A stretch of DNA of 37,684 bases from CAYMCQ01 sp964389025 (GTDB lineage: Bacteria; Verrucomicrobiota; Verrucomicrobiia; Limisphaerales; CAYMCQ01), in contig CAYMCQ010000037.1 of assembly GCA_964389025.1 (NCBI GenBank), forward strand, positions 1 through 37,684. The letters run 5' to 3'. The notes below the pieces were generated by a model that was given only the letters and a program-made list of their open reading frames with translations, ran no database searches and had not been told where the DNA came from. Positions 15,374 to 23,578 of this stretch are shown one piece after another. Each line of letters opens with the position of its first letter. Positions within the stretch are counted from its first letter, which is position 1. Both the position numbers and the translations under genes were made by a program.

Positions 15374-15754
15374 CTATTTCGTCTTTCGATAATTCTCGAG
15401 CGTGGCCGCAGCCTTTTGGTCGCCTTTGGCCTCGGCTGATTGCAACAGACTATTGATGGTAAGCACGCCACGCGCTGCGACGCTCGTTTGTTCCTTGGTC
15501 AATCCCGGCGCGACGGAAAGATTTTGAAGTCCCTGGTGGGCTCTCGGATAGTCCTGCGCTTTCACGGATGCAATAACCTGATCCGCCAACTCTTTGACGC
15601 CGGGCTTGGCCTTGCCGAATGCTTTTTCCAGGGCGGACGGCAATTGCTCAATCGCCAACGGCTCCAGTGAGGAACCGCTTTTGCTGCAACCCACCGCGCC
15701 CAACAAAAGGAAAAGCGACACACTGCAAATGCTGACCACATGAAGAAGTTTCAT
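15374..15754 (-). CDS. Small lipoprotein of unknown function
   Basis: A 126-residue lipoprotein. The lipobox LLLGAVGC is preceded by a standard hydrophobic segment (LLHVVSICSVSLFLLLGAVG), so the mature N-terminus is a lipidated Cys. The rest is Ala/Lys/Gln-rich helix with repeated-looking stretches (ADQVIASVKAQDYPRAHQGLQNL), possibly a short TPR-like or helical bundle. An ATG nine codons upstream (15781) lies just after the pseudopilin stop at 15784 and is a possible alternative start. Close spacing suggests co-transcription with the pseudopilin. Function unknown. Confidence 0.75.
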   Translation of the reverse strand: MKLLHVVSICSVSLFLLLGAVGCSKSGSSLEPLAIEQLPSALEKAFGKAKPGVKELADQVIASVKAQDYPRAHQGLQNLSVAPGLTKEQTSVAARGVLTINSLLQSAEAKGDQKAAATLENYRKTK

Positions 15755-15783
15755 AAAAAAGATGGGGCGTTGGAAGTTCATTG

Positions 15784-16671
15784 CTAATTTCGAATGGCTC
15801 TCACAGGAGTTTCGCCAGTGTAGTAACGATAGTCTATCCCGGCGTCTGGCCCAGAATATCCGGTGAATCTAATCCTTGAAACATGTCCATCAACCCAAAG
15901 CGTCTGACACCCCCGACTGTGCCGATACCATTCGTTGTCGAAACGATAGCCTTTGTATAGTCCAGACAGGCCGCCGTAGGAATTGGGGGCGCCGTTTCCA
16001 ATCCACTGAGACAGGATTCGAGCGGTGCCCGGGAAAAGTCCGATGCTGTCTTCCCCTCCTTCCATTCTTTGCTCGGCTGCGTCCTGGCACATAATCATCT
16101 GCGCAGGACTTTTATAGCTGCTGATTTTCAGCGGGGCGCTTCCGACATTTGAATTGAACGGCTTCAGAAGATATTGATGCATTCCGTAAGTTGAGTTCAG
16201 CCAGAATTCGCTGGGGTAATTCAAACCGTCATCCTTCCATTCGTCCGGGTGGATGGAACTTGGGCAACGGAAAACCCTGCGATTTTTGCCGAAATATTCC
16301 AGGTAGCCCAGTGCCCAATAAGCCAGTCCATTATCAGGCTGGAGCAGAATTTCTGAATTGGGATTCGCAGTCCACTGTCCGTAGTTGGGAATGTCGCCAG
16401 ACTTGTTTAAACAAAAGTAGGTATTATTAAACTCACTGCCATACATGGTAGTTGCCACCCCGATTTGCTTCAGGTTGCTCAAGCACTGTGCCGCTTTCCC
16501 CTTGTCCTTGACTTTGGCCAACGCGGGAAGCAACAGACCGGCAAGAATGGCGATAATGGCGATGACCACAAGGAGTTCAATCAAGGTAAAACCTTTTGGG
16601 GAACAGGCGGGGCGACCGGGGCGAAGCGCGTTGATCACCAGCAGCCGTAGTAGTTTCGTTCTCGTTTTCAA
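15784..16671 (-). CDS. Type II/IV pseudopilin with H-X9-DG domain
   Basis: A 295-residue secreted protein with a class III prepilin signal: cleavage expected in SPKG|FTLIELLVVIAIIAILAGLLLPAL, which then forms the N-terminal alpha helix of the fibre. The body has the pattern found in large numbers in Verrucomicrobia and Planctomycetes (KGKAAQCLSNLKQIGVATTMYG near the start, HSRGCQTLWVDGHVSRIRF near the end, with the D-G-H motif). The unusual length before the cleavage site (26 residues) comes from an Arg/Leu-rich leader. Likely fibre subunit, processed by a PilD-type peptidase not encoded here. It may be assembled by the pilM-secretin operon downstream. Confidence 0.9.
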   Translation of the reverse strand: MKTRTKLLRLLVINALRPGRPACSPKGFTLIELLVVIAIIAILAGLLLPALAKVKDKGKAAQCLSNLKQIGVATTMYGSEFNNTYFCLNKSGDIPNYGQWTANPNSEILLQPDNGLAYWALGYLEYFGKNRRVFRCPSSIHPDEWKDDGLNYPSEFWLNSTYGMHQYLLKPFNSNVGSAPLKISSYKSPAQMIMCQDAAEQRMEGGEDSIGLFPGTARILSQWIGNGAPNSYGGLSGLYKGYRFDNEWYRHSRGCQTLWVDGHVSRIRFTGYSGPDAGIDYRYYTGETPVRAIRN

Positions 16672-17015
16672 AATGATTTACCAGTCGCCCAAACAGCTTT
16701 CGCACCATGAGCTGCGAAGGCGGTGGATTGGATCACTGTTAACGTCGCCAGCCTACGCCGGGAGGTTCTGTGTTGGCAAGGAAAGAATTGCGACAAATGA
16801 TTAAAGACGGGAACCTACAACTATTGCACGCTGCGAAAAAACTAAACCGGAATTGTCTGGACGGCCAGAAACGGCAGGTTAAAAAACAGTGCGAAGGAAA
16901 AGATTATGGCCTTAACAACGTGCATATCAGGCGAGAGGCGGGAGGCGAGAGGCGAGAGGCGATCGGACTCATCGCCCATCGCCCATCGCCTTGCCGCATT
17001 TCCCGCCGCAACAAA
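16672..17015. other. Gap between divergent pseudopilin and Sel1 genes
   Basis: This 344-bp gap must hold both divergent promoters, but I see no strong -10/-35 pair. The only clear structure is the heptamer repeat at 16930-16991. The open frame running into the Sel1 gene from 16770 has no protein-like character. Confidence 0.5.
16930..16991. repeat. Heptamer tandem repeats, complementary halves
   Basis: Left half: GGCGAGA, GGCGGGA, GGCGAGA, GGCGAGA, then GGCGATC (16930-16964). Right half: ATCGCCC twice then ATCGCCT (16971-16991). GGCGAT and ATCGCC pair across a 7-nt gap, so the two arrays can fold together. It sits 25 bp before the Sel1 gene start and could affect its translation. Confidence 0.8.
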
Positions 17016-17735
17016 ATGAACATGGTGAAACTCATCGGCATTCTCCTGGTCTGCGCGCTGGCAGGTTTGATTGTTGCAGCCTTCCTTAGCACGCGCGAAC
17101 CCGCGGTCTCAAATGCGTCAAGTTCTCCGGTCATTGCAGTTGCCGATTTTCAGGAAACGAAAGCCAAAGCCGATGGCGGTGATGCCAGCGCACAGAACCT
17201 CCTCGCAGAAATGTATTCCAAAGGCGCGGGCGCTCCCCAGGATTACAAGGAAGCCGCCAAATGGTATCGCCTGGCCGCCGAACAGGGTCACGCGGGCGCG
17301 CAAAAACATCTTGCCGAACTTTATGAAGCCGGCCAGGGCGTGCCGCGCGATGAAGCACAAGCGGCCAAATGGTATCAACGAGCCGCCGAGCAGGGATCTG
17401 CAGACGCGCAATATAGTCTTGCAGTTCTGTATGTGATGGGCCGGGGCGTTGCGCGGAATGACGTGGAAGCAGTTCGATGGTATCGAATGGCTGCGGACCA
17501 AGGATATGCTTTGGCCCAATACAATCTCGGCCAGCGCCATCTCGCCGGAAAAAGCGTGCCGCAGGATCGCATCGAGGCTTACAAATGGTTGAGTCTGGCA
17601 GCCGCGCAAGGTCTTCCCGACGCCGTAGAAGTCCGCGACGAGCTTAAAAAAAGCATGACGGGCGAACAGATCAAGGAGGGCAAGCGTCGAGTGGATGCCT
17701 TTGTGCCAACCAAACCGGCCAAAGGTAAAAACTGA
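17016..17735 (+). CDS. Sel1-repeat (TPR-like) exported or membrane-anchored protein
   Basis: A 239-residue protein with an N-terminal signal or anchor (VKLIGILLVCALAGLIVAAFL) and about four Sel1 repeats, recognisable by the A-x2-WY-x2-AAEQG / A-Q-x2-L-A-x2-Y-x2-G units: DYKEAAKWYRLAAEQGHAG, EAQAAKWYQRAAEQGSAD, DVEAVRWYRMAADQGYAL and RIEAYKWLSLAAAQGLPD. Such solenoids bind protein partners, often in envelope signalling or regulation. The start was placed at the ATG at 17016 because it gives the signal sequence; a second ATG two codons later is equally possible. Neighbours do not define a partner. Confidence 0.87.
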   Translation: MNMVKLIGILLVCALAGLIVAAFLSTREPAVSNASSSPVIAVADFQETKAKADGGDASAQNLLAEMYSKGAGAPQDYKEAAKWYRLAAEQGHAGAQKHLAELYEAGQGVPRDEAQAAKWYQRAAEQGSADAQYSLAVLYVMGRGVARNDVEAVRWYRMAADQGYALAQYNLGQRHLAGKSVPQDRIEAYKWLSLAAAQGLPDAVEVRDELKKSMTGEQIKEGKRRVDAFVPTKPAKGKN

Positions 17736-17884
17736 AACGCGCGCGCCGGAAAAAAAATTCATAAAATTACTCCTGACACAAGGCAGCGCGCGCTCCTCAG
17801 TCGTCAAGGCAGCGTAATTCTCGGCAAGAGAATGCCAAAAGATGTGTTGCGCGGAAATCCCTGGCGAGAGAGGGCCGCGACAAT

Positions 17885-18245
17885 ATGAAGGCAACCCTTG
17901 GACTTCTGGGGCTGGGCATTGCGTTCTGCGCTCAAGCGGAAACCACAACCAAACCGGCAGCCGACGCACTGGCAACTCCATTCACGATCACCGAGCGCGG
18001 CGCAAATCATCACGTGTGGGCGCGGGTGATTAACGGAACAAACAAGCTCTGGAAAGTCGTCGCGCACACGAATTCCTGCACCAAACTGGAAAAAGGGATG
18101 CACCGCTTTGAAAACAGGAAGTGGAAAGGCAGCAGCGCGGAAATTCAAATCTCGCCGACGGGCGTAATCGCCGAGAACACGCAACACAAGGCCGCGTTTT
18201 TGGGCAACATCAACACGGCGGAAGCGGTCAAATGCGGGATGGAGC
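17885..18245 (+). pseudogene. 5' remnant of an RHS-like large exported protein gene
   Basis: The frame begins with a signal peptide (MKATLGLLGLGIAFCAQA) and continues TITERGANHHVWARV, CTKLEKGMHRFENRKW, ISPTGVIAENTQHKAAFLGNINTAEAV. I recognise this as the N-terminal block of very large verrucomicrobial RHS/YD-repeat surface proteins, which continue for more than a thousand residues. Here similarity stops around 18240, and from 18246 the DNA is the 3' end of the convergent O-antigen ligase gene. No RHS repeats follow in any frame, so the gene was truncated. The frame remains open to 18391, so a short exported product is still possible. Confidence 0.6.
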
Positions 18246-19664
18246 TTAAGAAGGAGACTGCATTTTGTCGAAGGGTCTTTCCGAAGCCGCAAATAGCAAA
18301 CCTAACAACGCGAAACTCGTCCAGGCAAGCGCTGGAACATACAGCTCAAATTCCGCAAAGCCCTGCGCAAACCAGCCGCATAACCCGATAAAAACCGTGA
18401 ACGATAAAACGCTCTTGGTCCGCCACACTCGCCGGGCAAGGGTCACAATCATCGTTCCGATCCACAGGGCGTAAGCGATTCCGCCGGGAACTCCCGAATC
18501 ACAGAATTGCTCAAGGTAATCGTTGTGTGCCAGCCGCGCCATCTCTGCATCAAGAGGTTTCAGGTGTTCGTATGGTCGTTGAAAAGTTCCTGGCCCGGTG
18601 CCGAACAAAGGATGTTCCTGTGTGATTTCCACCGCCGCGCGCCAATAATCAAACCTCGCCCCAACGCTCTTTGCTCCTGACGCAAAGTATCCGTGAAACC
18701 GAAATGCAAAAACCGCGAGTCCAACAACTCCGATTGCCAATAATACGGTCCATTTCCAGCGCGCCGACCAGCGCAATTTCAAGAAGCATGCGCCACCAAG
18801 GGCCAGTGCTATCAACCAGCCGGATTTTGATCCTGTCCAAAACAATCCCAGTCCGATGAGCAACAGAGTCAGAACGATGATGCTTGCTCGCGTAGCCGAT
18901 CGAAAACGGCGCGAACTTTTCACCGCCAGCGCGATCGCCACTGGGCCAAGGAGCAAAATAACGCTCGCAAGCGCATTAGGATAAAAAAGCGTTCCATACA
19001 CCCGGCCGCTTTCGAGTTTTTTCACTATCGCCGGGTTCGCAAGTTCCAATCCATTGGTGCTAATGATGAGTCGCTCTCGCTTCAACTGCGCGAACGTGTC
19101 AGCAGGGCAATTTGTCCAGCCCGTGCGCTCGCCTTCCTTCAGGAATTGCAGGTCGCGCGGAAACTCGTAAATCCGTTGATTGACTGCCCGAACAAGGCAA
19201 AACGCGAAAGCCACAAGCAGCCCGGCCATCAACCACCGCAACGCCCGCTCATTTCCAAGCGCGATTGCTCCAACAAAATAACAGGCAACACAACCTGCAA
19301 AATGCCACAAGGTCGGGTCAGTGAGTTTTCGATCCACCGATTGAGCTGCGGAAACAAGCTGCCAGCCAAACCAAAGAAGCGGCAGCAGCCAAAAATATTT
19401 TTGTTGCGGCCACCGCATTTTCGTCGCAGGCGCAAACACAATTCCCACCAGAGCCAGCACACCAAGCATCCAAACGCCCCATTGACTCGGCCACGCATTG
19501 TTCCAAACGTCGGAGAGTGATGCGGGTGGCTGAATGTTTTGGTCGAGAATGACGGGGTTGCCGAACTTCACAATCGCCAGGCCAAGAAACAATCCAAATG
19601 CGAGCGCGTAACCGTCGCGTCCCGTCAGGCGCGTTTGCGGCGCGTTTGCGGCAGGCGGACTCAC
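18246..19664 (-). CDS. O-antigen ligase / Wzy-type polysaccharide membrane protein
   Basis: A 472-residue multi-pass inner-membrane protein of the O-antigen ligase (Wzy_C) family, which joins or polymerises undecaprenyl-linked glycans on the periplasmic face. About 11 hydrophobic helices are visible (DGYALAFGLFLGLAI, WGVWMLGVLALVGIVF, ALRWLMAGLLVAFAF, ALASVILLLGPVAIAL, LLLIGLGLFWTGSKSGWLIAL, others). The signature loop holds FGTGPGTFQRPYEH and AHNDYLEQFCDSGVPGG, with the Arg/His residues used by such enzymes. It overlaps the upstream holB gene by 4 bp. Whether it acts on lipopolysaccharide or a capsule is unknown. Confidence 0.87.
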   Translation of the reverse strand: MSPPAANAPQTRLTGRDGYALAFGLFLGLAIVKFGNPVILDQNIQPPASLSDVWNNAWPSQWGVWMLGVLALVGIVFAPATKMRWPQQKYFWLLPLLWFGWQLVSAAQSVDRKLTDPTLWHFAGCVACYFVGAIALGNERALRWLMAGLLVAFAFCLVRAVNQRIYEFPRDLQFLKEGERTGWTNCPADTFAQLKRERLIISTNGLELANPAIVKKLESGRVYGTLFYPNALASVILLLGPVAIALAVKSSRRFRSATRASIIVLTLLLIGLGLFWTGSKSGWLIALALGGACFLKLRWSARWKWTVLLAIGVVGLAVFAFRFHGYFASGAKSVGARFDYWRAAVEITQEHPLFGTGPGTFQRPYEHLKPLDAEMARLAHNDYLEQFCDSGVPGGIAYALWIGTMIVTLARRVWRTKSVLSFTVFIGLCGWFAQGFAEFELYVPALAWTSFALLGLLFAASERPFDKMQSPS

Positions 19665-20686
19665 AAGCTGAGTTTCAACAAACCTACTTCCAGCGCCAGC
19701 GCCTCCTGCACGTTCGTGCCGAGCAATCGCTGCGTCTGCTCAAGCACGCGCAGATTTTCCGCGGCCTTCGCCGGCGAGATTCGACGCGCCACAGTTTCCG
19801 CGCTGGCCAACTGCGGCAAACTCAGCAGATCCTTTCCAACCTCCATCGTCCGCAGCCAGACATCGCGCAGCCAGATTTGGAGGCACACCAGCAAATCGCT
19901 CCGCTGCAAGCGATATTCCGCCTCGATTGCCGCCGACAGTTCCTCCTCCCAGCGCTCGCGCAAATCTTTTTCGATGTCGTCGTAACGCTCCAAAGGCGAC
20001 TCTGCTTTCAAACGTTCATCAATTCCACCCTTTATTTCATTGAGCTTTTTGACGAGGACATCGAGCAAACGATACCGCCCCAGCAGACTTTTTTGTTCCG
20101 ACGCGGCAATCTCTCCAAAGTTTTTCAACCAATCCAAATCTGCCGGGGAAATTTCCTTCGCTCCTTCGCTCCCGAAACTCAACCGCAGGCAGCGCGACAA
20201 AATCGTTTCCAAAATCCGCTGCGGCTCGGTTGAAAGCAAAATCACCACCGAGTTTGCGGGAGGTTCTTCCAAAGTTTTCAGAAACGCATTGGCCGCCTCG
20301 GTCTTCAACCTGTCCGCCGCGACGATTATTGCCACTTTGTATTCCGCCTCGGTCGGCTTGAGCTGGATTTCGCGCATCAACTCGCGCATTTGCTCGATGA
20401 CGATGACGCGCGTTTTCGATTCCGGTCGCACCCAATGCAAATCCGCGTGATTGCCGTGCTCAATTTTTTTGCAACTCAGGCAGGCATCGCAACAATCCGC
20501 GCGCTGCCCGTCGGTTTTTATCGGCTTCTGACAGTTCAAAGTTTTCGCCAGCGTGCGCGCCACGTTCTCAAGCTCGTTGAGTTGATGGCCGGTGAAAAGG
20601 TAGGCATGTCCCAACCGCCCGCGTTCGAGCGAACGCTGGAGTAACGCCACTCCGTGTTCTTCCTTTGGAAAATCTTTGAACGCCAT
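19661..20686 (-). CDS. holB: DNA polymerase III delta' subunit
   Basis: A 341-residue clamp-loader subunit of the AAA+ family. The zinc-binding cysteines are present (Cys52, Cys65, Cys66, Cys69 and Cys72 in ADCCDACLSC), as are the block VIVIEQMRELMREI, the helix AANAFLKTLEEPPANSVVILL and the SRC arginine-finger motif (ILSRCLRLSF). The Walker A loop is degenerate (LFTGHQLNELENV), as expected for delta', which does not hydrolyse ATP. The start MAFKDFPKEEHGVALLQRSL is typical. Its 3' end overlaps the O-antigen ligase gene by 4 bp. Confidence 0.92.
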   Translation of the reverse strand: MAFKDFPKEEHGVALLQRSLERGRLGHAYLFTGHQLNELENVARTLAKTLNCQKPIKTDGQRADCCDACLSCKKIEHGNHADLHWVRPESKTRVIVIEQMRELMREIQLKPTEAEYKVAIIVAADRLKTEAANAFLKTLEEPPANSVVILLSTEPQRILETILSRCLRLSFGSEGAKEISPADLDWLKNFGEIAASEQKSLLGRYRLLDVLVKKLNEIKGGIDERLKAESPLERYDDIEKDLRERWEEELSAAIEAEYRLQRSDLLVCLQIWLRDVWLRTMEVGKDLLSLPQLASAETVARRISPAKAAENLRVLEQTQRLLGTNVQEALALEVGLLKLSL

Positions 20687-20754
20687 CGCGGTTTTTATAT
20701 CCGCTCAACCCGCAAAAGGGAACAACGGATTTCAAAAACCGGCGCAGCCGCGAT

Positions 20755-21042
20755 TCAACGCGCGGTCAAATCGTCTTCCGTGCGATAGAACGAAACCTCC
20801 GGCTTGCTGATGACGCCCACTTCCTTCATCCGCTTGCGAAGCTCCGCCGACTTCACGAACTTTTTCATCCGCGCCTCGGTGTCCCAGCGGCAGCAGATGA
20901 TCAGGTCGTTCGGATTTTTGAGGCCGCGCAGGACGTGAAAACTTTTTTCTCCGGACGCTTTGCGCCACTTGGCGGCAGTGCGCACTCCGCGTTTCCACTT
21001 TGCATAATCGGCGACTAGATGACGGATGATGACGAATGGCAT
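20755..21042 (-). CDS. Small alpha-beta barrel protein (ABM-like)
   Basis: A 95-residue protein with the pattern of dimeric alpha-beta barrel proteins related to antibiotic biosynthesis monooxygenases: MPFVIIRHLVADYAKWKRGV, then SFHVLRGLKNPNDLIICCRWDTEARMKKFV and ELRKRMKEVGVISKPEVSFY. No catalytic residues can be assigned and many members are not oxygenases. It is separated from its neighbours by gaps and is probably transcribed alone. Start at the ATG at 21042 places the first strand at residue 2. Confidence 0.75.
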   Translation of the reverse strand: MPFVIIRHLVADYAKWKRGVRTAAKWRKASGEKSFHVLRGLKNPNDLIICCRWDTEARMKKFVKSAELRKRMKEVGVISKPEVSFYRTEDDLTAR

Positions 21043-21217
21043 AAAATTTCTTTCGTTGGGTGTTTGTTTGATTGTCTCTTGCAGTCGAGATTAGGCGACG
21101 CGTCTGGCGTTGTCGAACACAACTCCGGCTTTGCAACCGCCGATTGCTCCGCTACTCTCGCCGCGTCAGTCAAAAAACTAAAACGACCAGAACAAAACTT
21201 TTTACAAAAACAATCAG

Positions 21218-21233
21218 CGTAGCTTCGGCTACG
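21218..21233. repeat. 6-bp stem with UUCG tetraloop
   Basis: CGTAGC-TTCG-GCTACG, a perfect palindrome with the very stable UUCG loop. It abuts the 117-bp inverted repeat that follows and may be part of the same element. Confidence 0.75.
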
Positions 21234-21235
21234 GG

Positions 21236-21352
21236 CTGCTCCGAAAACCGAGAATTTTCCAAGCCCGTTACACGAACCGACCGAGCACGCGCCCAATCGG
21301 GCGCGGCTTGGCGTGTCTCGTGTAACAGGCGCTTCTCGGTGCCTCGGAGCAG
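21236..21352. repeat. 117-bp long interrupted palindrome upstream of the type III methyltransferase gene
   Basis: Four complementary blocks nest in order: CTGCTCCGA (21236-21244) with TCGGAGCAG (21344-21352); ACCGAGAA (21247-21254) with TTCTCGGT (21333-21340); GTTACACGA (21267-21275) with TCGTGTAAC (21318-21326); CGCGCCC (21288-21294) with GGGCGCG (21299-21305) around loop AATC. That is 33 paired bases in a 117-bp stem. It lies 66 bp before the methyltransferase start, in the only large part of the 376-bp gap (21043-21418). It could be a nonautonomous mobile palindrome, an attenuator or both. Confidence 0.85.
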
Positions 21353-21418
21353 GGCGCGTTGAGTTCGCGCCCCTTCTATTTTGAAGTTCCCCGTGGTTCG
21401 CAGTTGCGCAGGCGCGCA

Positions 21419-23578
21419 ATGGCGAACAACCACAATCCAAAACCTCAGACCGTCCGCTACGGACTCGACAATCCGCATCCGCTTTCGCAACTCAAGACCG
21501 AGTTGGTGTGGGATGGGAAATACGACGAGTATGGCAACCGGCGCGCGGTGGACATTGCCGGATGCGCGATGCCGCTGCAAAGGATTGAGACGATTGACGA
21601 GCCGCGCAGTCGCGCCGCCGCCGACGGCAATCTGGAACTGTTCGAGAAGGAGAAGAAACGCCGCGACGATTTCCGCAACCGGCTCATCTGGGGCGACAAC
21701 AAGCTGGTGATGGCCAGTCTGCTGGCCGAGTTCAAGGGCCGGATTGACCTCATCTACATTGATCCGCCGTTCGACGTGGGCGCGGACTTCACGATGGACG
21801 TGCCGATTGGCGACGAGAAGGAGACCGTGGCCAAAGACCAGTCCACGCTCGAAATGGTCGCCTACCGCGACATGTGGGGCAAAGGCACGGACTCCTACCT
21901 CCACATGATGTTCGAGCGTCTCTCACTGATGAAGGAATTGCTCTCGGAGAAAGGAACACTTTTCGTTCATTGCGATTGGCACATGAATTCGCACTTGCGG
22001 CTCATGCTCGATGACGTTCTCGGACCTGAAAACCTGGTTAACGAAATCATTTGGCGACGGAAGCAAGCGCAAGCTTGGTCAGCAGAACAATTCGGAATCA
22101 CTAACGACACGATTCTTTGGTATTCAAAAACTGGCGAATATAGTTTCAATCCGGAGTTTTCCCGAGACGACGCGAACACGAAAAAGTATTTGGAAGAGAG
22201 ATTCGTTTTCGATGACGGCGACGGACGAAAATACATGAAATCTCCGCTCGTCAATCCGCTTCTCCGCCCAAACCTGCGTTACGAATTTCACGGTGTTCAA
22301 CCGCCAAACACTGGCTGGCTTTATTCAAAAGAGCGCATGACTGCGCTTTACGAGAAGAACGAATTGGTCATGCCGAAAACGACGACGGGAAGAATCTATC
22401 GGAAAATTTTTGCCGACGAGTATCCGGGTCAAATGATTCAGAACATTTGGACGGACATCCCGATTGTGAACCCGATGGCCGAAGAACGGCTAGGTTATGA
22501 CACTCAAAAACCGGAAGCTTTACTTCAGCGCATAATCAAAACCGCGACGAACGAAGGCGACCTCGTGGCCGACTTTTTCTGCGGCAGCGGCACGACGGGC
22601 GCGGTGGCGGAGCGGTTGGGGCGGCGCTGGCTCATGTCGGACCTGGGCCGGTTCGCCATTCACACCAGCCGCAAGCGGTTGATCGAGTTGCAGCGCACGT
22701 TGCACGACGAAGGCAAGCCGTATCGCGCGTTCGACGTTTACAACCTCGGCCGTTACGAACGCCAGTGGTGGCAGAAGGAACGGCTCAAAGGCGCGGACGA
22801 GGAGCATCGCAAAGTGGTGCTCGGCTTTTACAAGGCAGAAGTGCTGCTGAACGCAGGTGCGTATATCCACGGTCGCAAGGGCCGGGCGTTCATTTACGTG
22901 GACGGTATTGACAGCATCCTCACGCGCGAAGAACTGCGCGCCGTCGTGAAAGCCGCGCGCGAAGCGGGCGCAAAAGAAGTGCATTGTCTGGCATGGGAAT
23001 TTGAGATGGATTTGCGGCTCGTCTGCCACGAACTCGAAGCGAGCGAGGGCGTGCAAATCAAACTCATCCCCATTCCGCGCGAAATCATGGAGAAGAACCG
23101 CACCAGCCCGCCGCCGTTTCTGGAAGTGGCGGTGCTGGAAGCGGAGGTGGTTTATCGGGGGGCGCACGCGCCCTCGCGTGCCGTGGTCAGCGCCCCCGCT
23201 GACCACAATCCCGCCGACCGACGAGGGCGTCGGTCGGAACACGCGGGGCGCGTGTGCTCCCCCGTTGACATCAAGCTCACAAAATTCCTTCCGTCGCTCG
23301 CCGAGGTGCCGAGCAAGGAATTGGAGGCATTGAAAGAACGCGCGGTGAAAAGCGGATTCGACTTCATAGATTTTTGGGCGGTGGATTTCAACTGGCACGA
23401 CGGGAAACCGTTTGAGCATCACTGGCAGGATTATCGCACCCGCAAGGATCGCTCGTTGAAAACGGTAAGCGATGCGGGCTTCGACAAATATCCCAAGCCC
23501 GGCAAATACACGGCTTGCGTAAAGGTGGTGGACGTGTTCGGTTGCGACACGAGCATCACGGTGGAGGTGAAGGTGTGA
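21419..23578 (+). CDS. Type III-like site-specific DNA-methyltransferase (Mod)
   Basis: A 719-residue amino-methyltransferase that would protect sites from the restriction enzyme encoded next. Motif IV DPPF is at residues 115-118 (DLIYIDPPFDVG) and motif I FCGSG at 387-391 (ADFFCGSGTTGAVAERLGRRW), the beta-class order used by type III Mod proteins. The target-recognition region lies between them. Start was set at the ATG at 21419; a TTG 60 bp upstream adds residues unlike the family. Residues about 580-616 are encoded by an inserted triple-hairpin DNA element (23157-23263) that keeps the frame. The end overlaps the restriction gene by 4 bp (GTGA). Adenine methylation is presumed from the family. 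Confidence 0.9.
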   Translation: MANNHNPKPQTVRYGLDNPHPLSQLKTELVWDGKYDEYGNRRAVDIAGCAMPLQRIETIDEPRSRAAADGNLELFEKEKKRRDDFRNRLIWGDNKLVMASLLAEFKGRIDLIYIDPPFDVGADFTMDVPIGDEKETVAKDQSTLEMVAYRDMWGKGTDSYLHMMFERLSLMKELLSEKGTLFVHCDWHMNSHLRLMLDDVLGPENLVNEIIWRRKQAQAWSAEQFGITNDTILWYSKTGEYSFNPEFSRDDANTKKYLEERFVFDDGDGRKYMKSPLVNPLLRPNLRYEFHGVQPPNTGWLYSKERMTALYEKNELVMPKTTTGRIYRKIFADEYPGQMIQNIWTDIPIVNPMAEERLGYDTQKPEALLQRIIKTATNEGDLVADFFCGSGTTGAVAERLGRRWLMSDLGRFAIHTSRKRLIELQRTLHDEGKPYRAFDVYNLGRYERQWWQKERLKGADEEHRKVVLGFYKAEVLLNAGAYIHGRKGRAFIYVDGIDSILTREELRAVVKAAREAGAKEVHCLAWEFEMDLRLVCHELEASEGVQIKLIPIPREIMEKNRTSPPPFLEVAVLEAEVVYRGAHAPSRAVVSAPADHNPADRRGRRSEHAGRVCSPVDIKLTKFLPSLAEVPSKELEALKERAVKSGFDFIDFWAVDFNWHDGKPFEHHWQDYRTRKDRSLKTVSDAGFDKYPKPGKYTACVKVVDVFGCDTSITVEVKV
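23157..23263. repeat. Triple-hairpin element inserted in frame in the methyltransferase gene
   Basis: Outer arms: GGGGG at 23157 with CACGCGCCC, matched by GGGCGCGTG and CCCCC ending at 23263. Inside are two perfect hairpins: GTGGTCAGCG (23183-23192) with CGCTGACCAC (23197-23206), 4-nt loop; and CCGACCGAC (23214-23222) with GTCGGTCGG (23229-23237), 6-nt loop. The translated segment (GAHAPSRAVVSAPADHNPAD...) is unlike the flanking protein and resembles peptides I associate with dispersed verrucomicrobial palindromes. The reading frame stays open through it. Confidence 0.85.

Noticed and set aside
17804..18292. A 162-codon minus-strand open frame over the RHS remnant
   Set aside because: Arg/Pro-rich composition and no family features, while the plus-strand frame has a signal peptide and recognisable block.
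19661..20686. Degenerate Walker A of DNA polymerase III delta' as a defect
   Set aside because: Delta' subunits normally lack a working ATP site, so this is expected.
22520..23422. A 300-codon minus-strand open frame inside the methyltransferase gene
   Set aside because: Antisense shadow caused by high GC; the plus strand has methyltransferase motifs I and IV.
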